Shown: positions 1 through 11,160 of the stretch, in pieces
Position numbering within the stretch: position 1 is the stretch's first letter
Layout: each line of letters opens with the position of its first letter
NCBI GenBank assembly: GCA_954871525.1
Contig: OX940861.1
Coordinates: forward strand, 33,059,201-33,123,200
DNA from: Parietaria judaica
Lineage: Eukaryota; Streptophyta; Magnoliopsida; Rosales; Urticaceae
Reading direction: 5' to 3'
Length of the DNA: 64,000 bases
Program-made: the position numbers and the translations under genes
Notes under the pieces: generated by a model
Told to the model about the DNA's origin: nothing
Databases searched by the model: none
What the model saw: only the letters and a program-made list of their open reading frames with translations

Positions 1-302
1 AGGTACCAATGGGGATACAAAACAAAAGAATTTCAACTTTGTCTGGGCAAAAAAAAAAAGGAATTGGAACTTACTGGTCCATTTTTTCAAAGTATTGAAA
101 CTGTTGTCGGGATTAGCCCATAAATAAATAAATAAATCATTTCTTCAAAATTAATTTATCAAATTCATAATGTTAAAGAACAAAGATCAATTATATATAT
201 TATGAACAACTTTGATTCAAACTTATACATTTCAAACAATCTCAACAAATAATGAATAATTTCCTGAAAAAGTGAAAGGATTCTTCGACATATAACAATA
301 AT
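1..302. other. AT-rich intergenic sequence
   Basis: No coding signal, RNA gene or repeat with clear ends is visible here. The sequence is strongly AT-rich with homopolymer runs. Confidence 0.6.
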
Positions 303-1502
303 GAGTGCGTTTGGTTCAGCTTAAAAAGTCTTGTTTTTGTTTTTAAAATAAACTAAACTGATTTTTAGGTGTTTGGTGAATTTTTTTTTACAAAAAAACA
401 CAAAAGCAATTTTAGATTTTTGTACATGAGTAGTAAAAGCTAGGATTCGTAGCTTTTGGATTTTCAAAAAATAAAAACACGGTTTTTAATCTATTTTAAA
501 CTTTTTAGTCCAAATACTTTTTTTACCAAACGCTAAATCAATTTTTGTTACCAGCAACATCTGTTTTATAAATAGTTTACTAAACACCTATAAGTTTTTT
601 TTTTTTTTTAAATGGTTAATTGCGGTTAAAATACCCAACCTTTGGCAATATTCTCCGATAAGTACCCAACCTCAATAAACGTAGGCGAAAGTACCTAACG
701 TTACACTTTTGTTGCCGACCAACTAACATTGTTAGACACCTGCCTACGTGGCCGTTAGGCTATCTCATGTGGCGTGCCACGTGGCTAAAGGTAGGGTACT
801 TTCGCTGCCACGTGGCATTTTTTTTTATTTTTTTCTTTCCCGTTGGCACACATGTTTTTATTTTTTTACATATATCAAACATATTCAAATAATTTTATAA
901 AATATTTATTTATAAAATGAATATGTTTTATTTTTGTAAATAATCAAATAACTCCTTAAAAATGGTGTTATTTTTTGTTTTAAAGTGAAAAAAAAACTTT
1001 TTGTTTTAAAGTGAAAAAAAAACTAAAATATGCATTTTTGGTACTAATATAAATTCGAAACCACAAAACCAATTGTTATTTAATACACACAATCATATAT
1101 ACATGCAGTATATGTTAATTTTTGTTCTTGTATTATTTTGTTTTCTTATTTTTACAACATCAAACAAGGTTTATGATACATGTGTGTATATTAAATAATT
1201 TTTTATAATATTAAACAAGGTTTACAATACATGTGTGTATATTAAATAATATCATGTATTTAAAAATTATAAATTACTCTTATCAGAAAAACAAATAATA
1301 TTTTTTTTTATAAATACTTGTATTATAAAATTATTTGATTATATTTGACAGATGTAAAAAAAAAATATGTCTCACGGGAAAGAAAAAAAATTTAAATAAA
1401 TTAAAACTAATAATTTTTAATGAATTATTTGATTATTTAATTATTTAAAAAAATAAAACATTTACTTTTTATAAATACATATTTTATAAAATTATTTGAT
1501 TA

Positions 1503-2003
1503 TGTTGGTTCCCAATTCACGGATCTGCAAAGAACAAGATCACCACCAAAGAAAATCGAACAGGAATTTAAGAAAACGAACTTTTGGGAGAAGAATTTCT
1601 CTACTGATAATCGAAGGAAAAAAATACAAAGAAAACTCTAATGGACTCAGCACTTTTCAAAGTGTACAATGCTAGGTTTATATAGCCTCACATAGGCGAA
1701 ACCCTAGCTAACCAAATCGCACAAAATCGGGAAACTACCCTTAATAATTTTATCACATCTTTGACTTGATCTTTGATTGCTCCTCAAGCTTCGCGGGTAG
1801 TTTCTGACTTTCCCTTTCCTGCTCGGACAGCTTCTCTGTCCCCGAGCTGGTCTGCTCGTCTGCCCCGGGTCGGGCTTGCCTTCTATTTGGACCTTCTTCT
1901 CGTGTTCACCCGAGGTGGGCTGAACTCTTGTCCGTCCTTGGTTCTGGTCGGTACCCGGGCTGACTTCCTCAGTGTGACGGACTGAGTCAAGCTTAAGCTC
2001 ACA
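1503..2003 (-). repeat. copia-1 3' LTR
   Basis: A 501-bp LTR, TG...CA, matched by 6280-6779. The polypurine tract abuts its inner end. The pol reading frame of copia-1 continues open through the polypurine tract into this LTR as far as about 1704. Confidence 0.95.
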
Positions 2004-2013
2004 TTCTCCCCCG
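2004..2013 (-). promoter_or_regulatory. copia-1 polypurine tract
   Basis: Read on the - strand this is CGGGGGAGAA, directly before the TGTGAGC start of the 3' LTR. This is the usual position for the plus-strand primer. The same tract is seen in copia-5 at 63678-63686. Confidence 0.85.
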
Positions 2014-5000
2014 TTAGCTTGACTTGCTTCTACATTCTTCACTCCGAGTAGCTCTCTCATCTCTGCGAACTTGACTCTCGCTAGGGCCTTGGTAAGAATG
2101 TCTGCCCTTTGCTCCCTTGTGTTGACGAACTCTACGATGATCTCTCGCTTCTCCACACACTCACGAATGTAGTGAAATTTCGTGTCAATGTGTTTGCTCC
2201 GTCCATGAAACACTGGATTCTTCATCAACGCAATTGCAGACTTGTTGTCCACGTAGAGAGTAACTGGTCTCTGCTTAGATCCGGTCACTTCACTTAGTAG
2301 ACCTTTCAACCACATAGCTTGACATGCTGCTGCGGTTGCCGCCATGAACTCTTCTTCACATAAGGATAGAGCTAATGTCTACTGCTTTTGAGACTGCCAA
2401 GTGATCAGGTTTACGTTGAGGTAGAACGCCATCCCTCCGGTACTCTTCCTGTCATCAATATCACCGGCCAGATCAGTGTCTGTAAAGCCGACTAGTACTT
2501 CTGCTCCGCTTCCTCTACTGTACTAGATCCCGTAGTCTGCCGTGCCCTTCACGTATCGCAAGATGTGCTTCACCGCCTGCTGGTGTGCACTTGTGGGCTT
2601 CTCCATGTATTGACTGACTATCCCGATTGTGTGTGCAATGTCTGGTCGGGTGTGAGTGAGGTATCTCAGACACCCGATCACGCGTCTGTACTCCGTGGAA
2701 TCCACACTTCTCCCTTCAGCATCCTTCCTGAGCTGCAGCTTCGCCTCCATTGGGTATTTGCTCGGGTTGCAATCCGCCATCTCGAACTACGTAAGGATCT
2801 TCCTTGCGTAGGCCGACTACTTCAGCGTAATGCAATCCTTCTTATGTTCCACCTCGAGACCGAGATAGTACGAAAGTAATCCGAGGTCACTCATCTCGAA
2901 TTCGGCCATCATCTGCTGCTTGAATCCATCTACGCCTCCTGCGCTGGATCTAGTGACGATCAGGTCATCCACATATACTCCCACGATCAGGGTTTCCTGC
3001 CCGGTACCCCTGGTGTAGACTGCTTGCTCACTCATGCACTTTTTGAATCCAAGGTTTTTTAAGCTCTTGTTAAGGCGGATGTTCCACGCTCTTGGTGCTT
3101 GTCTCAGCCCGGATAAGGCCTTGGATAGCTTGTACACCTTCTGCTCCTTGCCCGTGATGCCGAACCCCTCTGGTTGCTTAACGTACACTTCTTCTTCGAG
3201 GTCACCACTTAAGAATGTTGATTTAACATCCAGATGGTGAATTTCCCAACCTCGATGAGCTGCTAGGGCTAGGATGAGTCTGATCGTGTCCAGTCTAGCT
3301 ACTGGAGAAAAGACTTCTTCAAAGTCTATGCCTTTTTTCTGCACGTAGCCTTTTGCTACCAGCCTTGCCTTGTTCTTAAGGATGTTCCCTTCGGTGTCCA
3401 TCTTCAGCTTATACACCCACTTCAGGCCGATGGGTTTATGACCTTTGGGCAGGTCGGTTAGCTCCCATGTCCTGTTCTTCTCGATGGACTCCATCTCCTT
3501 CTTCATTGCTTCATGCCACTCCTGCTCGGCTGCTGCCTCCTGGTAGCTGGCCGGCTCCTCTGCGCACAATAAAGAAAGTTCCTCCAGGCTCATCTCTACT
3601 TCTTGAGTCTGATCGGAATCCCCTTGGGCCGTCTTTAATGGAGGAATCTCCCGAACTGGACGGGCTGGTCCTGCTCGGACTTAGTGTTCGTGGTGTATCC
3701 AGGCTGTTCTCTCCCGGGCTGGGTTCTCTCGTGCTCGGCAAAGCTGTTCCCGAGCTGGGTGTTCCGGGCTAATCTTGCTCGGCAACCACCTCTTCATCCT
3801 TGACTGTGAACTCTACTGAGTTCTGCTCGGGTTTTCTTTTCTCGGCGTGCCAATCCCACTTCATATCTTCTTCGAACACAACATCTCTGCTCACTTGGAG
3901 TCTGCCGCGTCGTGGATTGTATAGTCTGTGTGCCTTGTTTCCTTCTTCAACGCCAAGGTACACCATCTTTGGACTCCGGTCATCCAGCTTCTTGAGATGT
4001 GGCCCCGCAATATTCACATGTGTGGTGCATCCGAACACTCTCAAATGTTCTAAGTAGGGTTTCTTCTCTTTCCACGCCTGGTAGGGAGTGCACTCTCATA
4101 GCTCCTTGGTCGGCAAGCGATTAAGCAGGTAGACCGCATGTCTTATTGCTTCTGCCCAAAAACGAGCTGGAACTTGCATGCTCTTGAGCAAACTCCTGGC
4201 TGTGTTCATCACAATTCGGTTTCGTCTTTCCACCACGCCATTCTGCTGGGGCGTTTGAGGTGCTGACAGGTGACGCTGAACTCCTTCCTGGTCGCAGAAT
4301 TCTCCGAACTGTTGGGAAGTGAATTCTCCTCCTCGGTCTGTACGCCGAGCCATTCTCCACGATCTTCTTAAACTTCTTGAAGACCTCAAAATCTCCGCTC
4401 TTCTCCTTGAGCATATAAACCCACGTCCAGTGACTATAATCATCAATAAGTAAAATGAAGTAATTGTTACCTGCCAATGTTGCTGGGGTGACTGGATCGC
4501 ATAAATCTACATGCACCAACTGTAGCGGTCTCTCTGCGCGGAATTTGGCCTTGATCGGAAATAATATCCTCGTCTGCTTCGCGATCATGCAGCACTCACA
4601 TAGCTGGTCGGCGTGTTCTATCTTGGGAACCCTGAAGGCCATCTTCTTCTCGCCCATCATCTTGAGTGCGTGAAAATTCACGTGTCCGAGCCGTGCATGC
4701 CATAGCCAAGCCGGGTCTTCCATCGATGCCATGAGATAGATGGGCTGGCACGTCTTCAGGAGAATCTTGTAGAGTCTGTTAGGTGTTCGCTCCACCTTCA
4801 TCAACAGCTCTCCTTCCTTGGTCCACATTTTCAGGTAGGACCCTTGTAGTACCACCGTGTTCCAGATCTCAGTCATTTGCCTTAGACTAATGATGTTGCT
4901 CTTCAACTTCGGGATGAAGTGCACCAGGGTCATCAGACGCTGGTCGCCATTCTTGCACTCGAACAGGATAGACCATTTGCCTCTGATCTCTACGACTGAT

Positions 5001-5348
5001 CCGTCGCCGAATTTCACGTTGCCTGTGATCTTCTCATCGAGTTCTTCAAACTTAGCTCGGTCCCCAGTCATGTGGTTGCTAGCTCCGTTGTCTAAGTACC
5101 ATATGTCGGTACTACCCTTCTTTTCTTCGTCTACGAGGAGGTTTGCAATAACCTTATACTCGATGAGGAAAACCTTCTCGCTGGTTTCCTCCGGACAGGT
5201 CTGCTCGGCCTCTGGGCTGATCGGCACACTGATCACTTCTGCCTGGGCCTTGGCGACTTTTTTGCCATTTTGTTCGTCCAGGTACGTTTCCTGCTTGGCA
5301 AACAACAACGCCGGCTGGACGTCTGGGAATCTCGCTAGATTCGCCTCT
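2014..5348 (-). pseudogene. copia-1 pol (protease-integrase-RT-RNase H), broken
   Basis: Read on the - strand. The aspartic protease (about 5060-5100) has the DNGASNHM motif. The GAG-pre-integrase zinc-binding segment (about 4600-4730) has HARLGH and CECC. Integrase core pieces lie at about 4130-4550 (D-D, then NGVVERRN) with a frameshift near 4340-4380. Reverse transcriptase (about 2817-3593) has VYVDDLIV near 2960-2980. RNase H is at about 2030-2345 ([17 protein letters not shown]). In-frame stops include 2817-2819 and 2787-2789, each a TAG where copia-5 has CAG. The related TNT1-94-type polyproteins are a single uninterrupted frame, so this is a decayed copy. Confidence 0.93.
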
Positions 5349-6253
5349 TCGCCCCGGTTTCTGCTCCGGCACTCAGATGCAAAGTGCCCAAGCTTTTGAC
5401 ACTTCACTATGCTCTTGTCTCTCCTAGTCGTGCCTTGCTGACAGGGTACACCACTGCCGCAACCTCGCTGATCCTAACCTCGACCTCGTCAACGACCTTG
5501 TCCGCGAACTCGGACTTCTCCACCAAAGCTGCTCCGACCTGAGGAATTTGAAGAAAACTCGGCTCCCCCGGTTTTCCGCTGTCTGGCCGTCCACTCTTCA
5601 TGCATGAGCAGGAGGTTCTTCTCCTCTTCGCTGTCACCGTAACCCCAAAGTTTCTCTTCGTGGGCTTTGAGGCGACCAACAACCTCCTCGACCGTTATGG
5701 TCTTGAGATCGCCGAACTGCTCGATCGATGTCACGATCTGCATGTATCTGTGAGGCACTGCTCGGAGAAATTTCTTGACGACGGTGGTCTCCTCCACCTT
5801 GTCTCCTAACGAGCATATGCCGGTCACAATGGACGTGAGCCTCATAGCGAAGTCATCAATTGATTCGCTCTCCTTCATCCTCATCACCTCGAACTCACTC
5901 TTCAAGGTTTGGAACTTTGCCTCCTTGACGCGATCTGCGCCAATGTGCATGGTCTGAAGTGTTTTCCATGCTTCCTTCGCTGAATCTTTCTCGGCGAGCA
6001 TGAGAAGAACATCTTCCGGAACTGCTTGGTAGATTGCGGCTAGAGCCATTCTTTCCTTGCGCCCTTCGACACCGCCGTTCTCTACGGCCTCCCACACTCC
6101 CCGCGCCTACAGATTCACCCTCATATTTAACGCCCATACGGCGTAATTGCTCTTCCTGAGCATGGGGTAATGGAGCGTAATTGTGCCTTCTCTGGAGTCT
6201 GGTTTCTGCGCGACCAAAGCTCCGTCGATCGGTCACTCTGATGATGAAGACAT
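5349..6253 (-). pseudogene. copia-1 gag, broken
   Basis: The frame opens at the ATG at 6253 on the - strand, 13 bp inside the primer binding site. It soon meets a stop (sixth or seventh codon) and another at 6107-6109, which is TAG where copia-5 has CAG. From 6097 to 5489 it is open and encodes a UBN2-type copia gag, with WEAVENGG, LLMLAEKD and TLKSEFEVMRM. The zinc-knuckle region near 5360-5405 keeps GHFASEC but has lost its first cysteine pair through a small deletion. Confidence 0.9.
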
Positions 6254-6265
6254 TCTTTGATTGAA

Positions 6266-6277
6266 GCTCTGATACCA
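6266..6277 (-). promoter_or_regulatory. copia-1 primer binding site (tRNA-iMet type)
   Basis: On the - strand this reads TGGTATCAGAGC, two bases after the CCAACA end of the 5' LTR. This is the usual complement of the 3' end of plant initiator tRNA-Met. Confidence 0.92.
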
Positions 6278-6279
6278 CT

Positions 6280-6779
6280 TGTTGGTTCCCAATTCACGGA
6301 TCTGCAAAGAACACGATCACCACCAAAGAAAATCGAACAGGAATTAAAGAACACGAACTCTTGGGAGAAGAATTTCTCTATTGATAATCGAAGGAAAAAA
6401 TACAAAGAAAACTCTAATGGACTCAGCACTTTACAAAGTGTAAAATGCTAGGTTTATATAGCCTCACATAGGCGAAACCCTAGCTAACCAAATCGCACAA
6501 AATCGGGAAACTACCCTAAATAATCTTATCAAATCTTTGACTTGATCTTTGCTTGCTCCTCAAGCTTCGCGGGTAGTTGCTGACTTTCCCTTTCCTGCTC
6601 GGACAACTTCTCTGTCCCCAAGCTGGTCTGCTCGTCTGCCCCTGGTCGGGCTTGCCTTCTATTCAGACCTTCTGCTTGTGTTCACCCGAGCTGGGCTGAA
6701 CTCTTGTCCGTCCTTGGTTCTAGTCGGTACCCGGGCTGACTTCCTCAGTGTGACGGACTAAGTCAAGCTTAAGCTCACA
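6280..6779 (-). repeat. copia-1 5' LTR
   Basis: A 500-bp LTR, TG...CA, abutting the primer binding site on one side and the GATTA duplication (6780-6784) on the other. Read outwards on the - strand, its U3 frame has a single TAG (6720-6722) where the other LTRs have CAG. Confidence 0.95.
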
Positions 6780-7153
6780 GATTATGTTTGATATGTGTAA
6801 AAAAAATATGTGGGCCAACGGGAAAGAAAAAAATTAAAAAATATAAAAAATTAAAAAAATGCCATGTGGTGGCAAAAGTACCCAACCTTTGGTCACATGG
6901 CAGCTTGTGCCACGTGGCACGCCACATGAGACAGCCTTACAACCATGTAGGCAGGTGTCTAACGACTTTAGTTGGTCGGTGAAAAAAGTGTAACGTTAGG
7001 TACTTTCGCCTACGTTTATTGAGGTTGGGTACCTATCGGAGAATATTAACAAAAGTTTGGTATTTTTGCCGCAATTAACAAAAAAAAGAGTTTTCTTCTT
7101 AAACTGAAACTAAATATATATATTTTTTAAATTAAGCTGTGCCAAACAAGCTC

Positions 7154-8275
7154 AATACTCAATATCCCTTAAATAAATATATAAAAAAAAACCTTGAAAT
7201 AGAGTCTTTAGTTTCTGTTGGTAATTATGCCGTTAAATTGCATTTAAAATAATTCCTGAAAAAGTGACTCGACTATCCATCGACTATCGATAAATTGCAC
7301 TAAAATTTTCATCGAAAAGTGACTAAGTTTTTCATCGATTATCCATGGAATACTATTAAACAACAACGATTACCAAAGATAACTTATCGGTAAGCCCTAA
7401 AAGCTCGATAATCAATCTAAAAGCTTGATAATCAATCGATAACTCGCTCAATGGTGTAAACTTACGTTAGACAACAGTGATTTTGCTGTCGTAAAAACGT
7501 TTTCACTTTAGACGACATTAAATTTTATGTCGTGTAAACTGTTTTAAAAATTTATTAAAAATATTGATATATGTATATCAATATTTGTATACAAGTAACA
7601 TTGAACAAGCTGCTTGGCATAAAACTTTAACTGTTTCAATTTCGGCTAATAATTAGCTTTGTCTCGCTGTTTCTATCAACATAAAATGGCAGTCATCATA
7701 ATTATATATTGATAAATACCAAAGAATTTCATTGGACTAACATTTGAATCGAATGTGACTTGATATTATCGCTCTTAGAAGTCTTGATCACTTAATATCC
7801 TTCTCATACGAGGGACCAAGCGCATGCAATTGTTGGCGTAATAATAATAATAATAATAAGTATCTCTAGTGTAACATTTAATTGTCATGTAAAAGTCGAC
7901 CACTAATTGTCATGAAATCAATTGTACTTAATTTTTCTCTTTTATTAGATATTTAAAAATTATTATATTGGCACTACTAAATTCATGTGGTCTTCTGCTG
8001 GATCAAAGTTTTAAGCGTTAATCGGAATTGGATGAGTACCAGTCACACGTCGATGTTCTACATGAGTTACTGAGTTTATAAAAAATTGAGAAAGAATTAG
8101 AAAACCGAGGAGTCGTTTATAAATTTTATAAAATATCTAAAGTTTCACGATAAAACCAAAAAGAATGATAATAACAAAAAAGGACTTCAAATTTAAAAAC
8201 GATCGAAATATAAATTATGTTAAGACACATTTTCTCATTTTAGCAAGATTATTTTGTTAGATGCTTAAAATGATA
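7154..8275. other. AT-rich intergenic sequence
   Basis: No gene is visible. There is a short (AAT)n tract at about 7840-7858 and some local repeats (AAGCTCGATAATCAATC and variants at 7400-7440). A stretch near 7480-7530 (GACGACATTAAATTTTATG) resembles CACTA subterminal words but has no clear end. Confidence 0.5.
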
Positions 8276-8294
8276 CACTACTACAAATAAGGGA

Positions 8295-8760
8295 TACGAC
8301 TACACTTAAAAAGTGTAGTCGGAAGATTCGACTACACTTATTATGTGTCGTCGGATCCACCGTCGTTGGATATCCGACGATGGAAAAACTTACGTCGTCG
8401 AAATATGGGTCCGACGACAATTAATAAGTATCGTCGGATCGATCGTTCGCCGCGGCAAATATAAACGCGCCGCGGCTAACATTGTTCAACGACACATAGT
8501 AAGTGTCGTCGGAACATAATCAGCCGCGGCGAATTTATCTTAGCCGCGGCGATTATACACAAAGAACCCATAATTAATCTCCCCTGCAAAATGTGCGCCG
8601 CGGCGTCTTTTTTTGCGCCGCGGCAGGTTTCATTCTGACGACACTTTTATGCGTCGTCGGATTAAGACACGCCGCGGCACATTTTTGTTTGCCGCGGCTA
8701 TTTGCAGCCCGATTGGCCAAAATATTCCACTTCCCACGATGGTTTTCCATGCGTCGTCGA
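8295..8760. repeat. CACTA subterminal repeat block
   Basis: Many short motifs recur in direct and inverted form: TCGTCGGA, CGACGACA, GCCGCGGC. This stretch is much richer in GC and CpG than its surroundings. Such arrays are the transposase-binding region of CACTA elements. Confidence 0.7.
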
Positions 8761-8954
8761 ATATGCCCATATAAAATTAAAAAAACCGGGCGAAAATATC
8801 GCCCGGATGCTTTGTATCCCCTGTGAATAATATATATTTTATAAAATAAATTACAAAATTAACCGATTTATACAAAATATACTTCCGTACCTACAAAAAG
8901 TATCGTTCATAATTACAAATAGAACCCGTGTCCATATATACCTAAGAATGTATT

Positions 8955-9623
8955 CTATTCTTCATCATACTTAGAATATTTTTGAAGAAATAATAAACCT
9001 AATCTAACTCTAAGAAAATCTATCTCTTTTGAACTATATATATTTTTTTTATCAACATACGAAGTATCCTTGATGACGATGTCGTGCATGAACCTAATGA
9101 CGAAATATCCGCACTCGTGATTTCCCGGTTGTTTCGGACATGTTTTTGAAATCGTCACTTTCACCGCCGAGTGCAAATTCATGCCGGTTGAATGGTGTAA
9201 CTTGAACTTTTTCCCTAGCCTACAAAAAAAGTTAAAAGTTAAATATACGGAATTTTTTATTTGAAACAACAATAATAAAAAAACATAATTCAATATTGAA
9301 AAAGGAACTTACTCTTCAAAAAACTCGGTTAAATGCGGATTCAAACCTCTTGAACTTTTAAGTGAATCGAATATGATCACACTATTGCGCCAAGGATTAT
9401 ACACGAGGAGAGTCCAATGATTGTGACTATTGTATGGAATCAACCACAATTTGTCTCTCTTGCATTTTTTTATATTGTTGAAGCAAACAACCACGTCATC
9501 ATTCAATTCTTCTGTCCTCCTTTCTTTTTCGGCGTGACGTTTGTAGTTCAAATCGTTATATGGCGGAATGAAGCCGTACAAGTCCTTCTTATCACTTTTT
9601 AGCATGTATGTTTGTGATAAATA
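8955..9623 (-). CDS. Ulp1-type (C48) cysteine protease domain, CACTA-encoded, partial
   Basis: Two exons on the - strand join cleanly: 9623-9313 (acceptor TTGTAG upstream, donor GTAAG at 9312) and 9219-8955 (acceptor TTTGTAG). Splicing restores one frame, about 190 codons, ending in TAG at 8955. Motifs of the Ulp1/SENP fold are present: HWTLLV (catalytic His), FDSL (Asp) and Q-P-G-N-H-E-C-G (Gln and catalytic Cys). The N-terminal part of the protein is not visible upstream, so this is the C-terminal end of a larger transposon protein. In CACTA elements these domains are thought to be captured host SUMO-protease-like sequence; their role is unknown. The reading frame has no stop, which is unusual in this window. 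Confidence 0.75.
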
Positions 9624-10333
9624 CTACAAGTATGACAATAAAATGGGAAAGTAAAGCGAGTGCATAAAAGTAAATAACACCGACATTTGCGACTTAATGG
9701 ACTAGCTTAAAATATCTTACAACTGTTATGACAATAGATATGACAATAATTTTCTATACATAGCCCAACGAGGAATCATGAATAATTAATATTGTAATCG
9801 TAGAAATCATGATTCAACAAATTATATTATTAATATATTGTCTTTAATATTATTGTTATATTAATAAAATCATTTTATACTATGTATATATCAATATTAT
9901 TTTAGAGACTAGATATTCATGTGTAAAATATGCTTATGTAAATATGATTATTTATAGAAAAAAATTCGATTACTAATTAATTCGTAAAATATAATGGTTA
10001 TCGGTTAATTCGTAAAATCTTCGATATAGATAAACCCGTAAAGTTGAATTAATCAGTTATTCATATTCTTGAATTTGGGGGCAACCAAATTTTCCGACTA
10101 GATACTTTAATAAGTTTGTTGTTAAATGTGGGTCCTATCATGAAATGGGCAATAATACACACTTCGTTGTTTCTTTCTCTCCTTTATTTATTTATTACTT
10201 TAAGAAGGAAACTGAATATGAAAATTATTAAAGATCAACTATATATATTAAGAGATATACATAAAGAGAAGAGACAAAAATGGTAGTATAAAGAAGAACA
10301 TGATCATATAGATGTAGTTGATGGATTTGATAA
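9624..10333. other. AT-rich intergenic sequence between CACTA fragment and Helitron
   Basis: No coding signal was recognised. Earlier exons of the Ulp1-like protein could lie here but I could not support any. The last base before the Helitron is A (10333), as expected for an A/T target. Confidence 0.5.
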
Positions 10334-10529
10334 TCTATATATATATAAAAGTAAAATAACATCAGGCTTAAAAAACAACGTTTTTAGACCCCATTCTATT
10401 TTCTCCTTTTTTTGATTTTTTTTTTAAATAGAAAAACTAAAACTCGGTCGTCGCGACTCTTTATTAGTAAAATAAAATAAATAAAACAGTTACCCGTACT
10501 CAAAAGTTGCTTCGTTATATAACAATAAC

Positions 10530-11160
10530 CGCTCCTTGGAATTCGTTGGAAGAGAGGCGCCTCCTCATCGCACCCCTTCTAAGAGAAGTATCTCCTCTCT
10601 TCCTGATCCCAGAGGCAGTTCTAAGTGCGTCTTCCTCTCCCTCAAGGTACCTTTCTCTTCTTCTTCTCTAATGGCTCTGTTGCTATGCGATTCCTCTTTC
10701 TTCTTCTCCTATGGCTCTGTAGTTGTGCTCTGCGATTTCTATTTGGCTTTTTAGGTTGAATTTTGTTTGCTTAGATTTCTGATCTCGGTTACGTTTGAAA
10801 TCGGCTCTAAGCGGCGACGAATTTTCATTGCGGAAGTGCGTTGATTCATGCGTTCCTAATTTATCGCTCATTGACTATCTCCTCTCATCGGATCAAGATG
10901 TCTTCGGCAAAGACGATCGATGACGACCGTCACCAGCAAGATTCTCTCCAAAATCATCTAGAATTGCTAGAAGCACGTCGATGCCACGCCGTCCAAGCCC
11001 GCCTCCTCTGCCGCCACACCGACCCCTGAAGACCGCTCTGTCGCCGCCACTGCCGATGACCTCAAGAGTTGCGACGCCGGCTTTGTCAATTTAGACCAGT
11101 CACGCTCTTCGATCTCATCCTGGCCAGTCCCTCTTCCGTAAGGTTTCCGATACTTTAATT
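10530..11160 (+). pseudogene. Gene-like fragment inside the Helitron (possible captured 5' exons)
   Basis: This block is much richer in GC than the rest of the Helitron. It has pyrimidine-rich leader-like sequence, a possible donor (TCAAGGTACC near 10645), an ATG at 10898 opening a 43-codon frame (MSSAKTIDDDRHQQDS...) and Ala/Thr/Pro-rich coding-like sequence to about 11140, ending at another possible donor (CCGTAAGG). I do not recognise the protein. A captured host 5' exon is the simplest reading, since Helitrons often pick up such pieces. Confidence 0.4.

Larger units (their letters stand above)
1503..6779 (-). mobile_element. Ty1/copia LTR retrotransposon (copia-1), full-length but defective
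   Basis: The two LTRs (1503-2003 and 6280-6779) both run TG...CA and are flanked by an exact 5-bp duplication GATTA at 1498-1502 and 6780-6784. Next to the 5' LTR lies a tRNA-iMet primer binding site (6266-6277, read on the - strand), and next to the 3' LTR a polypurine tract (2004-2013). Internal domains on the - strand run gag, protease, integrase, reverse transcriptase, RNase H, the copia order. The LTRs differ at about 8 of the first 178 positions compared by eye (about 95% identical). Several stops break the polyprotein, so it cannot move by itself. Confidence 0.96.
615..7079. mobile_element. Mutator-like element with ~300 bp TIRs, interrupted by copia-1
   Basis: The left arm (615 to about 930) starts GTTAATTGCGGTTAAAATAC. 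The right arm (about 6785-7079), reverse complemented, starts GTTAATTGCGGCAAAAATAC, and the arms stay alignable for about 300 bp, including shared blocks such as CTTTCGCCTACGTTTATTGA. A third partial copy of the subterminal sequence lies at about 1316-1400. No transposase ORF is present, so it is non-autonomous. Removing copia-1 leaves about 1.2 kb. Long TIRs are typical of Mutator-like elements; no clear 9-bp duplication is seen at these ends, so the superfamily is inferred by analogy with the better-bounded relatives at 27656, 32101 and 33599. Confidence 0.65.
303..7153. mobile_element. Probable outer TIR element (hAT-like MITE), interrupted
   Basis: The left end near 303 (GAGTGCGTTTGGTTCAGCTT) and the reverse complement of the right end near 7153 (GAGCTTGTTTGGCACAGCTT) match at 14 or more of 20 positions, so they look like terminal inverted repeats. 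Without the later insertions the element would be roughly 390 bp, typical of a MITE. Its interior is interrupted by the Mutator-like element at 615-7079. I could not find a convincing 8-bp target duplication, so the family assignment is an inference from end sequence and size. Confidence 0.4.
8276..9630 (-). mobile_element. CACTA (EnSpm) transposon fragment
   Basis: The terminal sequence CACTACTACAAA at 8276-8287 is the usual CACTA end. It is followed by about 480 bp of subterminal repeats (CGTCGTCGGA and GCCGCGGC words in both orientations, 8295-8760). Then come two exons of an Ulp1-type protease on the - strand, a domain often carried by plant CACTA elements. No opposite terminus was found between 9630 and the Helitron at 10334, so the right part is missing and the right boundary given here is only the last recognised exon. 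Confidence 0.75.

Noticed and set aside
606..7088. 9-bp target duplication for the Mutator-like element at 615-7079
   Set aside because: TTTTAAATG on the left and AAAAAAAAG on the right do not match; poly-T and poly-A flanks make any fit unreliable.
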